Positions 44,701 through 46,755 of a stretch of DNA of 46,755 bases are shown one piece after another. The stretch's first letter is position 1, and each line of letters opens with the position of its first letter. Origin of the DNA: Phoronis australis (taxonomy: Eukaryota; Phoronida; Phoronidae). The position numbers and the translations under genes are program-made. Under the pieces are notes generated by a model. That model made no database searches, was not told where the DNA came from, and saw nothing but the letters and a program-made list of their open reading frames with translations. The DNA lies in assembly GCA_002633005.1 (NCBI GenBank), contig NMRA01000090.1, positions 64,001-110,755 on the forward strand, read 5' to 3'.

Positions 44701-44973
44701 TTTAACCTTTTAAAATTCTGGCAAATCACTAGAGTTAACCTATTATGTTTTCTCAGGTTGCTGGAGAATGTTCGCGTAAAACGCGCTGGCTATGCGTTCC
44801 GACAGCCCTACGAACAGTTCTTGTTCCGCTATAAGATGTTAGCCAAGCAAACATGGCCTAACTGGCATGGCCGTCTACAAGAAGGCATCGGGTACATCCT
44901 GCAGGCTCAGGGTGTTACAGACGATATGTATGCTTTTGGCAAGACCAAGCTGTTTGTGAAGAATCCACGAACT
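2573..44973 (+). CDS. MYO1B-like: Class I unconventional myosin, MYO1A/MYO1B type, complete motor domain, 3' truncated by window (17 spliced exons)
   Basis: An actin-based, ATP-driven single-headed motor. Family members link membranes to cortical actin through a basic TH1 tail and act in membrane tension, endosomal traffic and microvilli. Seventeen exons join with consistent phases into 691 codons. Visible motifs are the P-loop GESGAGKT (residues 108-115), switch I NDNSSRF (160-166), switch II DIYGFE (388-393), the [10 protein letters not shown] actin-binding segment and a converter ending FVKNPRT. The start [14 protein letters not shown] aligns residue for residue with vertebrate MYO1B, and AGAATGG is a strong start context. 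SRN(I/F)[39 protein letters not shown] and [12 protein letters not shown] favour MYO1A/B over MYO1C, D or E. The TEDS-rule position (16 residues before Asp 351) is Glu 335, so no heavy-chain phosphorylation is needed there. IQ motifs and tail lie outside the window. MYO1A and MYO1B cannot be separated, and an invertebrate may have one pro-orthologue. Confidence 0.95.
2708..3141. other. Intron 1, left part: nothing recognised
   Basis: AT-rich intron sequence between exon 1 and the SINE pair. A 90-codon open frame here has no recognisable similarity and is probably chance. Confidence 0.4.
3142..3631. mobile_element. Head-to-head pair of tRNA-derived SINEs flanked by 14-bp direct repeats
   Basis: About 3190-3360 is inverted relative to 3434-3620: the reverse complement of the left arm matches the right arm through the tRNA-like head and a ~170-bp body. 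The right arm has a pol III A-box-like TGGTGTAGTGG (3410-3420) and a B-box-like GAGTTCAAATCC (3435-3446). The left arm has GGGTTCAAATCC on the minus strand (3346-3357). AAGAACTTAGATGA stands on both sides (3142-3155 and 3618-3631), which looks like a target-site duplication enclosing both copies. Non-autonomous; it would depend on a LINE for movement. The SINE family is not identified. Confidence 0.75.
3650..4105. repeat. Three degenerate tandem units (~110-180 bp)
   Basis: A phrase like CTTGTCAAAAACTACAGTGACCA recurs at about 3652, 3795 and 3905, each followed by TTTTTGAGATAATCAACA or a variant. The last unit runs into CCAAATTTCATCTTGATCCG and a GACAGATGGACCGACC end. It resembles non-coding tandem dispersed repeats of other invertebrates, but no family is assigned. 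Confidence 0.5.
4106..4745. other. Intron 1, right part: nothing recognised
   Basis: Low-complexity AT-rich intron sequence up to the exon 2 acceptor. No ORF of substance, RNA gene or repeat structure was seen. Confidence 0.4.
4746..4861 (+). CDS. Myosin-I coding exon 2
   Basis: Encodes [19 protein letters not shown] through YELPPH (residues 46-83 plus two bases of codon 84). The acceptor TTTATTTCAG and donor GTAAGT are good. This is the class I myosin segment after the N-terminal SH3-less start, ending before the P-loop exon. Confidence 0.95.
4862..5298. repeat. Intron 2 with a 30-bp tandem duplication
   Basis: A 30-bp unit beginning ATGCAAAATAAA occurs twice back to back (5146-5175 and 5176-5205) with few differences, consistent with a recent slippage duplication. 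The rest of the intron is featureless. Confidence 0.6.
5299..5393 (+). CDS. Myosin-I coding exon 3 (P-loop)
   Basis: Encodes [16 protein letters not shown] and ends in [10 protein letters not shown], the nucleotide-binding P-loop at residues 108-115. The splice after GKT is in phase 1 and the G is completed to Glu by exon 4. Donor GTATGA. Confidence 0.95.
5394..5936. other. Intron 3: nothing recognised
   Basis: Intron between the P-loop exon and exon 4. No coding potential, repeat or RNA gene was seen. Confidence 0.4.
5937..6041 (+). CDS. Myosin-I coding exon 4
   Basis: Encodes [17 protein letters not shown] through LLQSNPVLE (residues 116-150). [18 protein letters not shown] is nearly the vertebrate MYO1B sequence. 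Acceptor TTTCAG, donor GTGAGC, phase 1 on both sides. Confidence 0.95.
6095..6545 (-). pseudogene. 3' end of a non-LTR retrotransposon (decayed reverse-transcriptase C-terminus)
   Basis: On the minus strand a frame reads [20 protein letters not shown], then CGICNLG, an in-frame stop (6368-6370), then [19 protein letters not shown]. This is the Cys-containing C-terminal block (RxCxxC...EDExHFxxxCPxxxxLR) shared by many invertebrate LINEs. Further on, [11 protein letters not shown] appears in a shifted frame, and the 3' end carries TTGATTGGTTGATTGAA. The stop and frameshift show it is dead. It is 5'-truncated and clade assignment is uncertain. Confidence 0.7.
6785..7165 (-). pseudogene. Penelope-like element remnant: GIY-YIG endonuclease domain
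   Basis: Minus-strand translation gives [20 protein letters not shown], then CSIQYVGQT, then, across frame breaks, a [11 protein letters not shown] and [12 protein letters not shown] block ending PNGLN. The C..NxIYLxxC..C..QYVGxT start and the late ExxWIxxLxTLxPxGLN are typical of the GIY-YIG domain at the C-terminus of Penelope-like retroelements, where it nicks target DNA. Stops and frameshifts make it non-functional. Confidence 0.7.
7396..7563 (+). pseudogene. Probable Penelope-like element N-terminal fragment, opposite strand
   Basis: The + strand encodes [13 protein letters not shown] followed by [20 protein letters not shown] and ERLNF. A (V/I)VNLSxxxLTxxExxLLxxGLxF phrase is common near the start of Penelope-like ORFs. 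It lies next to, but opposite in strand to, the GIY-YIG remnant, so either two copies sit here or one was rearranged. Similarity is judged from memory. Confidence 0.4.
7565..8239. other. Intron 4, right part: nothing recognised
   Basis: No feature supported apart from short chance frames. It may contain more eroded Penelope sequence at the left end. Confidence 0.35.
8240..8286 (+). CDS. Myosin-I coding exon 5 (switch I)
   Basis: A 47-nt exon encoding [16 protein letters not shown] (residues 151-166) with the switch I loop that closes over the nucleotide. Phe 158 sits where vertebrate MYO1B has Val. Acceptor TTTTTTCACAG, donor GTAAGT. Confidence 0.95.
8704..9852. mobile_element. Non-autonomous DNA transposon with ACGGTGTTT termini and iterated subterminal motifs
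   Basis: ACGGTGTTT at 8704 is inverted as AAACACCGT ending at 9852. About nine copies of a 17-bp motif close to GTACGAACTATTAGAGA lie near the ends: four within 8710-8850 and five within 9705-9845, all in the same orientation. The interior has no long ORF, so it would need a transposase from elsewhere. Superfamily not assigned; target duplication unclear. Confidence 0.65.
9962..10376 (+). mobile_element. Dispersed CTAGTGGC element, fragment (copy G)
   Basis: Three module phrases of the large dispersed family are present: GTGGCGCCTCCTTGTGGC (10045), AACCCTTAGCAAGATCATAAA and GCCATCTATTGGCCATTTTT (10310), then the 3'-proximal CATCCCTAGAAGTACACCAT. Both the 5' hairpin and the final GCTCTTGTT are missing. 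An older, truncated copy. Confidence 0.7.
10377..11285. repeat. Intron 5 stretch with only a short hexamer repeat
   Basis: Four tandem copies of AGACAT lie at about 10964-10989. Nothing else is recognised in this stretch. Confidence 0.5.
11286..11445. repeat. Imperfect inverted repeat (fold-back)
   Basis: TGAACGTAAC (from 11339) is inverted as GTTACGTTCA after a 15-bp spacer. Outward, GGGTAGGCGC pairs with GCGCCTACTT and CAGTGCTGTAGTG with CACTACAGCTCTG. The arms differ by several indels. It is probably a decayed fold-back transposon; no copy elsewhere in the window was seen. Confidence 0.5.
11598..11780 (+). mobile_element. Small MITE-like repeat, copy 2
   Basis: ACAAAGAACGCCCAGTTTAT near the left end mirrors CTCTTTG at 11689, and the interior shares GCTTGAAATAAGGCTCT with the copy at 44484. 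Downstream AGTTCACTTCTTGCACGC is also shared (CCTCACTTCTTGGACAG at the other copy), so the element extends past the terminal repeat. Diverged. Confidence 0.55.
11826..11889 (+). CDS. Myosin-I coding exon 6
   Basis: Encodes [20 protein letters not shown] plus N (residues 167-187 and one base). Almost identical to vertebrate MYO1B. Acceptor TTTCTTTCAG, donor GTAAGT, ends in phase 1. Confidence 0.95.
12221..13321 (+). mobile_element. Dispersed CTAGTGGC element, full-length copy A (HINE/Helentron-like)
   Basis: Starts with the hairpin ATGCGCCCACATAT-TT-ATATGTGGACGCAT, followed by a GTCC-rich stretch (CCGTCCGTCCGTCC) and ends GGGCGCATTTCAACGCTC, TGCGTTGCTCTTGTT, which itself contains the small hairpin CAACGC-TCT-GCGTTG. 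Between them are ~150-bp modules with CTAGTGGC-type cores at about 12440, 12586, 12748, 12893, 12915 and 13225. No ORF. The terminal hairpins, subterminal inverted ATGCGCCCACA/GTGGGCGCAT and central tandem modules resemble Helentron-associated elements (DINE-1, oyster pearl elements). Assignment is by structure only. Confidence 0.75.
13501..14205. repeat. 30-bp minisatellite, ~23 copies
   Basis: The unit is close to TTTATGTACACAAACTGTCA plus CATTCTATGG. Three 36-bp variants carry a 6-bp insertion (AGTGCT) and are each followed by a TGTTGTGTG variant unit, giving a higher-order pattern. Because 30 and 36 are multiples of three, long repetitive frames (193 and 121 codons on +) stay open; these are artefacts of the period and not genes. 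Confidence 0.9.
14468..17052 (+). mobile_element. Dispersed CTAGTGGC element, copy B, interrupted by a LINE
   Basis: A more diverged copy starting ATGCACTCACTGTGGGCGCA and ending GGGCGCAATTCAATGATCCA then CGTTGCTCTTGTT. Module cores are at about 14645, 15088, 15365, 15497 and 15630, with degraded ones between. A LINE (15711-16627) splits one module: TATGAAAATTG stops at the LINE and the module resumes with TTGTGTTTCTGAT. Net length about 1.7 kb without the LINE. Confidence 0.7.
15711..16627 (+). mobile_element. 5'-truncated L2/CR1-like LINE, copy 1
   Basis: Encodes the last ~195 residues of a non-LTR reverse transcriptase (15711-16298): [52 protein letters not shown] and a final FKVNVKKWL. 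This is the thumb and C-terminal region. A ~300-bp 3' UTR follows, with palindromes GAGGGCCCTC and CAGTGCTATCACTG, then an AAAT microsatellite tail (16596-16624). A nearly identical copy is at the right window edge. The ORF remnant is intact to its stop codon; the element is dead by truncation. Subclade is a judgement from motif memory. Confidence 0.85.
17053..18162. other. Intron 6, right end: nothing recognised
   Basis: Unique-looking AT-rich intron up to the microexon. No ORF, RNA gene or repeat identified. Splicing enhancers for the 14-nt exon may lie here but cannot be named. Confidence 0.4.
18163..18176 (+). CDS. Myosin-I coding exon 7: 14-nt microexon
   Basis: ATTTGCTTGAAAAA between acceptor TAATTCCAG and donor GTAAGT. 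With the T left over from exon 6 it encodes YLLEK, exactly the residues that join VITN to SRV in class I myosins. At 14 nt, skipping it would shift the frame and remove a conserved motor segment. It sits between a 6.3-kb and a 0.36-kb intron. Confidence 0.9.
18177..18540. other. Intron 7: nothing recognised
   Basis: Short intron (364 bp) between microexon 7 and exon 8, the shortest in the gene. An 85-codon frame spans it but shows no family resemblance and overlaps the acceptor region. Confidence 0.4.
18541..18625 (+). CDS. Myosin-I coding exon 8
   Basis: Encodes [18 protein letters not shown] then [10 protein letters not shown] (residues 193-220). GER(S/N)FH(I/V)FYQLLSG is a core motor signature. 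His replaces the usual Gln in the SRVVxQ stretch. The acceptor CCTTTTGCAG and donor GTGAGT are good; ends in phase 1. Confidence 0.94.
19158..20217. mobile_element. Nested ~1.06-kb element with imperfect inverted ends
   Basis: The left end AATGACCCCGGG and GGGGTCTAAATTTAATGTGA pair with the right end CAAAATAAATTTAGACCC and CGGGCTCATT read in reverse. A TATAAATA (19268-19275) precedes CAGTACAGTG start-site-like sequence, hinting at a promoter. No long ORF. It lies entirely inside the 18674-21502 element, so it inserted later. Confidence 0.45.
20161..20478 (+). CDS. Unidentified 105-codon ORF inside transposon
   Basis: Starts in the right end of the nested element and runs into the outer transposon. 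It has a hydrophobic stretch ([14 protein letters not shown]) and an acidic C-terminus ([14 protein letters not shown]). No family is recognised and it may be chance. Confidence 0.15.
   Translation: MLKIFQNKFRPCEKTIGLIFHGFITNASSVRLGVFPFSFEWEIQYFGQSLDAHFIRSGLVFWLLCILLLWGTRKNAVRLCTRWFVGTEQEMSLDEYIEDCKQLHK
21503..22140. other. Intron 8 stretch: nothing recognised
   Basis: A 116-codon open frame at 21678-22028 shows no motif or family resemblance. No other feature seen. Confidence 0.3.
22140..22930 (+). repeat. Degenerate tandem modules of a second repeat type
   Basis: A phrase like AAATTTGGTGxxTAGATCTTGTCxxGTG recurs at about 22218, 22382, 22708 and 22870, each followed within ~60 bp by a CTGTTCTT/TTATTCAAGATTTT-like phrase. 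Units are roughly 160-300 bp apart and strongly diverged. It is an old tandem dispersed repeat of unknown family, distinct from the CTAGTGGC elements. Confidence 0.4.
23140..23798 (+). mobile_element. Probable solo LTR with TATA box and heat-shock-element-like sites
   Basis: The ~659-bp insert starts TGTGTATCAGG and ends GTGACACA, short inverted TGTGT/ACACA ends as in LTRs. A TATAAATA at 23436-23443 is preceded by a perfect four-unit GAA-TTC array (23286-23303) and by other TTC/GAA clusters (23330s, 23376-23393). No internal retrotransposon genes follow, so it is a solo LTR or an LTR-like fragment. The direct repeat at the ends (GTG/GTGTG) is short and ambiguous because of the host minisatellite. 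Confidence 0.55.
23286..23303 (+). promoter_or_regulatory. Heat-shock-element-like array
   Basis: Reads GAAcaTTCtgGAAgaTTC, four alternating GAA/TTC units with exact 2-nt spacing. HSF binds nGAAn units in this arrangement. It lies about 135 bp upstream of the TATA box of the presumed LTR. Function is inferred from sequence only. Confidence 0.5.
24156..24262 (+). CDS. Myosin-I coding exon 9
   Basis: Encodes [19 protein letters not shown] through DNRDFHVTM (residues 221-256). The anchor is YNYL and the (V/D)DDxxxF motif before the next helix. It follows the 5.5-kb intron 8. The donor is GTCAGT, weaker than most here, so the 3' boundary rests on phase and alignment to exon 10. Confidence 0.88.
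24579..25510 (+). mobile_element. Dispersed CTAGTGGC element, copy C
   Basis: The 5' hairpin is decayed (TATATGTGCATTATGCTGTC) but the CCTTCCGGCATCTGT repeats, module cores (about 24822, 24965, 25267, 25410) and 3' end (GGGCACATTTCAAAGCTC then TCTCTTGTT) are clear. About 0.93 kb, no ORF. Confidence 0.72.
25511..27544. other. Intron 9 stretch: nothing recognised
   Basis: Two kilobases of AT-rich intron. A 126-codon frame at 26941-27321 is Phe/Ser/Leu-rich without motifs and looks like chance in T-rich DNA. Confidence 0.4.
27545..28169 (+). mobile_element. Diverged relative of the CTAGTGGC element (copy H)
   Basis: The end GTGGGCACATTTCAGTACTC then ATTACTCTTGTT (28136-28169) matches the family 3' terminus, and the start has the GGTCCTTCCGTCTGTTC type of 5' region. 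Internal modules keep phrases such as CTTGGCGAATTTTGATGGAAT and TTGACAGATTTTGGTGAAA but lack the CTAGTGGC core. It is either very old or a sister subfamily without the core. Confidence 0.5.
28269..28416 (+). CDS. Myosin-I coding exon 10
   Basis: Encodes [17 protein letters not shown] then [17 protein letters not shown] and [14 protein letters not shown] (residues 257-305). LLGN(V/I)(E/K)F is the conserved upper-50K signature. Acceptor TATTACAG, donor GTAAGT, ends in phase 1. Confidence 0.94.
28417..29532. other. Intron 10: nothing recognised
   Basis: About 1.1 kb between exons 10 and 11. A 114-codon frame at 29406-29750 includes exon 11 and runs back into the intron; the exon start used here is fixed by family alignment. 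Confidence 0.45.
29533..29651 (+). CDS. Myosin-I coding exon 11 (TEDS site)
   Basis: Encodes [16 protein letters not shown] through [17 protein letters not shown] (residues 306-345). It carries Glu 335 at the TEDS-rule position in the cardiomyopathy loop. Vertebrate MYO1B also has an acidic residue there, consistent with constitutive activity. Acceptor CCATGCAG, donor GTGAGT. Confidence 0.93.
29652..31403. repeat. Intron 11 with a ~60-bp tandem duplication
   Basis: TATACTTGCTTTGCCATGCA...GTCATATGACTGTAT (from ~30049) is repeated as TATACTTACCTTGCCTTGTA...GTCACATGACTGTGG (from ~30110). The two units are about 80% alike. A MITE-like copy lies further right (30764-30875). Otherwise featureless. 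Confidence 0.5.
30764..30950 (+). mobile_element. Small MITE-like repeat, copy 3
   Basis: GCTTGAGACTAGGCTCT (30785) and the right end GAAATAACGAATTGTCAATTC align with the copy at 44484-44598, and GAGACCAATTTTATAG further right matches AAGGCCAATTTTATAG there. The extreme left terminus is eroded. Confidence 0.5.
31404..31556 (+). CDS. Myosin-I coding exon 12 (switch II)
   Basis: Encodes [19 protein letters not shown], then [15 protein letters not shown] (residues 346-396). DIYGFE is switch II. The family's usual DALAK reads DALCK. Acceptor TTTCAG, donor GTGAGT, phase 0 on both sides. Confidence 0.95.
31557..32447. other. Intron 12 with an unidentified protein-like ORF
   Basis: A 64-codon + frame (31884-32078) includes [20 protein letters not shown], with codon-like composition but no family recognised. 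It has no splice signals that would fit the myosin gene. It could be a transposon remnant or chance. Confidence 0.2.
32448..32530 (+). repeat. Triplicated 3' splice-site region upstream of exon 13
   Basis: Three tandem units begin ATCAATGGTATGTT and end TTGCAG: 32448-32473 (26 bp), 32474-32499 (26 bp) and 32500-32530 (31 bp, with a 5-bp insertion). Each ends in a usable AG. The last one matches the family length of the protein. Using the first would add 57 nt in frame without a stop; using the second would add 31 nt and shift the frame. Confidence 0.85.
32531..32698 (+). CDS. Myosin-I coding exon 13 (relay helix)
   Basis: Encodes [18 protein letters not shown] through [18 protein letters not shown] (residues 397-452). 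Its 3' splice site is the last of three near-identical copies (see the repeat at 32448-32530). Starting here matches the family length; starting earlier would insert residues into the relay region. The donor GTTTGT is weak. Confidence 0.93.
32699..36186. other. Intron 13, left part: no recognised gene
   Basis: About 3.5 kb of AT-rich sequence. One + frame at 33836-34069 (77 codons, e.g. [20 protein letters not shown]) looks protein-like but belongs to no family I recognise. No repeats or RNA genes were identified. Confidence 0.3.
36187..36329. mobile_element. 143-bp fold-back MITE-like element
   Basis: TCTGGCATGGTTCACAATCTC at the left is inverted, with one mismatch, at the right end (GAGATTGTGAACCTTGCCAGA). 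ACTGCTG/CAGCAGT pairs further in. Length and lack of ORF fit a MITE. No clear target duplication; no second copy seen here. Confidence 0.6.
36330..37992. other. Intron 13, right part with unidentified protein-like frames
   Basis: A 74-codon + frame at 36474-36698 and an overlapping-region frame starting at 36713 ([20 protein letters not shown], ending at a stop near 36861) show codon-like composition. Neither is recognised. They could be remnants of a mobile-element gene or a retrocopy. The rest is featureless. Confidence 0.2.
37993..38187 (+). CDS. Myosin-I coding exon 14
   Basis: Encodes [19 protein letters not shown] through [11 protein letters not shown] (residues 453-517). [12 protein letters not shown] is diagnostic for MYO1A/B. 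Acceptor CTCGCTTCAG, donor GTGAGT, phase 0 both ends. It follows the 5.3-kb intron 13. Confidence 0.95.
38188..38741. other. Intron 14, left end: nothing recognised
   Basis: No feature supported. A 74-codon frame at 38469-38693 has no motif. Confidence 0.35.
38742..38882. mobile_element. 141-bp fold-back MITE-like element
   Basis: CGTTCAGTAGACGCCAGGAC at the left pairs with GTCCTAGCGTTACTGAACG at the right end, and the inner AGGACCTA/TAGGTCCT-type blocks extend the match. It is noticeably GC-richer than the intron around it (TCTCGCGTAATCTCGCGAAG in the centre), suggesting a separate origin. Confidence 0.6.
38974..39626 (+). mobile_element. Dispersed CTAGTGGC element, short copy D
   Basis: The 5' hairpin is recognisable (ATGCGCCCACATAA/TTATGTGGGTG) and the 3' end reads GGGCGCATTTCACCACTTTG then TGTTCTCTTGTT. 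Only about 650 bp, with three module cores (39103, 39254, 39530), so it has fewer modules than the other copies. Confidence 0.75.
39627..40040. other. Intron 14 stretch: nothing recognised
   Basis: AT-rich, between element D and the minisatellite. No feature supported. Confidence 0.4.
40041..40395. repeat. 30-bp minisatellite, ~12 copies, next to exon 15
   Basis: The unit is close to TGTCAGTGTGGCTGTAAACC plus GTTTGCACCA. The array ends about 65 bp before exon 15. As with the 13.5-kb array, the period keeps several frames open on both strands (116, 142 and 168 codons); these are artefacts. Confidence 0.9.
40459..40573 (+). CDS. Myosin-I coding exon 15
   Basis: Encodes [17 protein letters not shown] through [10 protein letters not shown] (residues 518-555). 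(D/E)GF(I/V)DKNND is the conserved strut region. The acceptor GCTTCCAG lies about 65 bp downstream of a 30-bp minisatellite. Donor GTATAA, ends in phase 1. Confidence 0.94.
40574..41482. other. Intron 15, left part: nothing recognised
   Basis: AT-rich intron sequence without supported features up to dispersed element E. Confidence 0.4.
41483..43224 (+). mobile_element. Dispersed CTAGTGGC element, longest copy E
   Basis: Starts with the same perfect-looking hairpin as copies A and F and ends GAGCGCATTTCAACGCTC then CGCGTTGCTCTTGTT. Module cores are at about 41825, 41983, 42127, 42271, 42432, 42578, 42724, 42871 and 43128, with degraded ones at 41680 and 43012. Three core types alternate: GTGCC(C/A)CCTAGTGGCAATTT, GCGCCACCT(A/G)GTGGCCATTT and GGC(G/A)CCTCCTAGTGGCAGTT, so the higher-order period is about 445 bp. 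No ORF. Confidence 0.8.
43225..43618. other. Intron 15, right end: nothing recognised
   Basis: Leads into the weak exon 16 acceptor. No other feature. Confidence 0.4.
43619..43808 (+). CDS. Myosin-I coding exon 16 (actin-binding segment)
   Basis: Encodes [18 protein letters not shown], then [12 protein letters not shown] and MHQVRYL (residues 556-618). The acceptor GTTGATAG has a poor pyrimidine tract but a plausible branch site (CACTTAAT) just upstream. Phase and family alignment (EG-xPxxxxLKRP) fix the start. Donor GTAGGC, ends in phase 2. Confidence 0.9.
43809..44483. other. Intron 16, left part: nothing recognised
   Basis: No ORF, RNA gene or repeat supported. Confidence 0.4.
44484..44700 (+). 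mobile_element. Small MITE-like repeat, best-preserved copy 1
   Basis: CAAAGAACTGACGGTTTATT at 44484 is mirrored by AACTGTCAGTTCTTTG ending at 44598; the inverted match continues through TTGAGACCA(G/C)GCT for about 36 bp. Related copies are at 11598 and 30764. Shared sequence after the right terminus (CACTTCTTGGACAG) suggests the mobile unit is longer than the hairpin. Confidence 0.6.
44757..44973 (+). CDS. Myosin-I coding exon 17 (converter)
   Basis: Completes Gly 619, then encodes [19 protein letters not shown] through [17 protein letters not shown] (residues 620-691). This is the end of the motor before the first IQ motif. Donor GTAAGA. No further exon is visible between here and the window end, so neck and tail lie to the right. 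Confidence 0.94.
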
Positions 44974-45038
44974 GTAAGATCTTATGGAACATATTAAAAC
45001 AAAGACCTTTAAAATTCAACTTGTTTTTAGCCGTTTTT

Positions 45039-46269
45039 ATGCGCCCACATATTTATATGTGGACGCATTATGCCGTCATCTTTATCCGTCCGGCGTTCAT
45101 CCGGTGTCCGGCATCCGCTGCTCTATGTCCAAAACCCGTTGACGTACGTTCATGAAATTTTGCGTTTGTGTTTCTATCATGGACGGGACGGCATGAGCAA
45201 GCTTTGGGACGGATCCGAATACCGATGTGCCCCCTAGTGGCAATTTTAGTTTTTTACGCTTACCTCAGCTATACCTTCAAAGGTCTTCAACATATTTTCA
45301 TAAAATTTGGAATATAGGCACCTATTAGTGAGATGACGCTATCCTCCCGTTTTCGGATGTATTCAACGTAGTTTGCGCCACCTAGTGGCCATTTTTGCTG
45401 TTTTCAAGTCTGTTTTTTGGCGTCCACCTCTTTATCAACCAAACCGCTCTAAGGATGATGACTGCTGTTGCGCCTCCTAGTGGCAGTTTTGTGTGTTTTT
45501 GTGCCCATGGCTGTATCTCCTAAACTGCTGGCAGGATCTTTCCTAAATTCTGCAAGTGTTTTATATTAAGTTGACAATGGATGACGACAACTTTCAGACG
45601 GATCTGACTACTGGTGTGCCCCTTATTGGCAATTTAATTTTATTACATTTACCTCTGTATCTTCAAAGGTCCTCAACGTATTTTCATAAAATTTGATGTA
45701 TAGGCACCTATTAGTGAGATGAAGCTATCCTCCCATTTTCGGATGGACTTGACATAGTTTGTGCCACTTAGTGGCCGTTTGTACTGTTTTATTGTTTTTT
45801 GGCGTCCACCCCGCTATCAACCAAACTGCACTAAGGATGAGTGTGAAAATGGCATATATGTTCTTACTATGAAGCTGACGATGATTTTGCAATGGTTTCG
45901 ACTACTGTGGCGCCTCCTAGTGGCAGTTTTGTTTTGTTTTGCGCCAATAGCTGCATCTCCTAAAGTCACTGCAGGATCTTTATAAAATTTAGCCGATATC
46001 TTTCTGGCGGATCCAATGAAGGCCATGTCCCATAGTGGCAATTTCATTTTTGTGTTTCCTTTGTTTCTCTGAAGTTCCTTTACAGATTTTTATGAAATTT
46101 GGTAAATAGCTTTCTATTAAAGAAGCAATGCCATGTTCCCATTTTCAGATGGATTGGACGTTTTTTCGCCCTCTGGTGGCTATTTTTATGAAACAAATAA
46201 ACAACCATAGAAGCACTCCATTTGCGGTGCATTTGTGGGCACATTTCAATGCACTGCGTTGCTCTTGTT
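45039..46269 (+). mobile_element. Dispersed CTAGTGGC element, copy F
   Basis: Intact 5' hairpin and 3' end (GGGCACATTTCAATGCAC then TGCGTTGCTCTTGTT). Module cores are at about 45236, 45381, 45476, 45624, 45768, 45916, 46034 and 46172. The last reads CGCCCTCTGGTGGCT, whose reverse complement is a classical CTCF-type core. About 1.23 kb, no ORF. Confidence 0.78.
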
Positions 46270-46327
46270 ATACAAGGAAAAATATTCATGGCGCGATTTG
46301 TCACGGTGCAATTTTCTCCACCTTAGT

Positions 46328-46755
46328 TGCATTTATTTATTTATTTATTTATTTATTATTGTGATATTTAAAATGAGGGTGGCCTCTTCAGTGATAGCAC
46401 TGCTTTCCAAGAGGGCCCTCAACAAGAAAAACAGTAATACAATGAAGTAATAAAACAACAATGAAATATACGTAACAAAGATACAATTAAAACAGTTAAG
46501 GTTGAGAATTAAGACAATAACTAAATGACAAATAATGGTAAAAAATTAACTAAGACAGATGAAATAAATTAAGAGATGACTCTAGACAATGAGAGTATTT
46601 ACGACAATGAAAAAATGACATGATTAAGATAGGCAGGGTACAAAAGGTTAAGTAAATTACAGCCACTTTTTAACATTAACTTTAAAGGTAGTAATTGAGT
46701 TGGACCGTTTAATTTCTGGGCTAAAAGAATTCCATATTATAGCAGCTGCATAGAT
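46328..46755 (-). mobile_element. L2/CR1-like LINE, copy 2 (cut by window end)
   Basis: On the minus strand it reads from the AAAT tail (46328-46357) through the same palindromic 3' UTR into codons for FKVNVKKWL and [17 protein letters not shown]. Over ~420 aligned bases it differs from copy 1 (15711-16627) by about three substitutions and one 5-bp gap. The 5' part lies outside the window. Confidence 0.85.

Overview
The window is animal nuclear DNA: AT-rich, with small exons bounded by GT/AG splice sites, very long introns and many transposable elements. It holds most of one gene on the + strand, a class I unconventional myosin of the vertebrate MYO1A/MYO1B type. Together with tRNA-derived SINEs, an L2/CR1-like LINE, Penelope-like remnants and Helentron/HINE-like repeats, this suggests a non-vertebrate metazoan, perhaps a marine deuterostome or lophotrochozoan. 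The species cannot be fixed from the sequence.

Layout. Positions 1-52 may be the end of an upstream gene. Positions 53-2569 hold nothing recognised. Seventeen coding exons between 2573 and 44973 then join in frame (2,073 nt, 691 codons) into a complete myosin motor domain: P-loop, switch I, switch II and the conserved actin-binding segment are all present. The IQ neck and the TH1 membrane-binding tail lie beyond the right edge, so the gene is 3'-truncated by the window. Coding exon 7 is a 14-nt microexon. Coding exon 13 sits behind a triplicated 3' splice site.

Introns. The rest is intron, filled with repeats. Intron 1 has a head-to-head pair of tRNA-SINEs between 14-bp direct repeats. Intron 4 has a decayed LINE tail and Penelope-like fragments. 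Intron 5 has a 1.15-kb transposon with iterated subterminal motifs. Intron 6 has a 30-bp minisatellite and two large dispersed elements, one interrupted by a young LINE. Intron 8 has a 2.8-kb TIR element and a solo LTR with a heat-shock-element-like promoter. Introns 9, 14, 15 and 17 carry further copies of the large dispersed element, and a second minisatellite abuts exon 15.

The most interesting signal is that dispersed element family: six copies with a recognisable 5' end and two partial or diverged ones, each roughly 0.4-1.7 kb. A terminal hairpin at the 5' end and a conserved 3' end flank an array of ~150-bp modules. Each module carries a CTAGTGGC core whose reverse complement matches the CTCF binding consensus at 13-14 of 14 positions in good copies. 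All sites within an element point the same way. This looks like a mobile element that could distribute arrays of candidate insulator sites; actual binding is untested.
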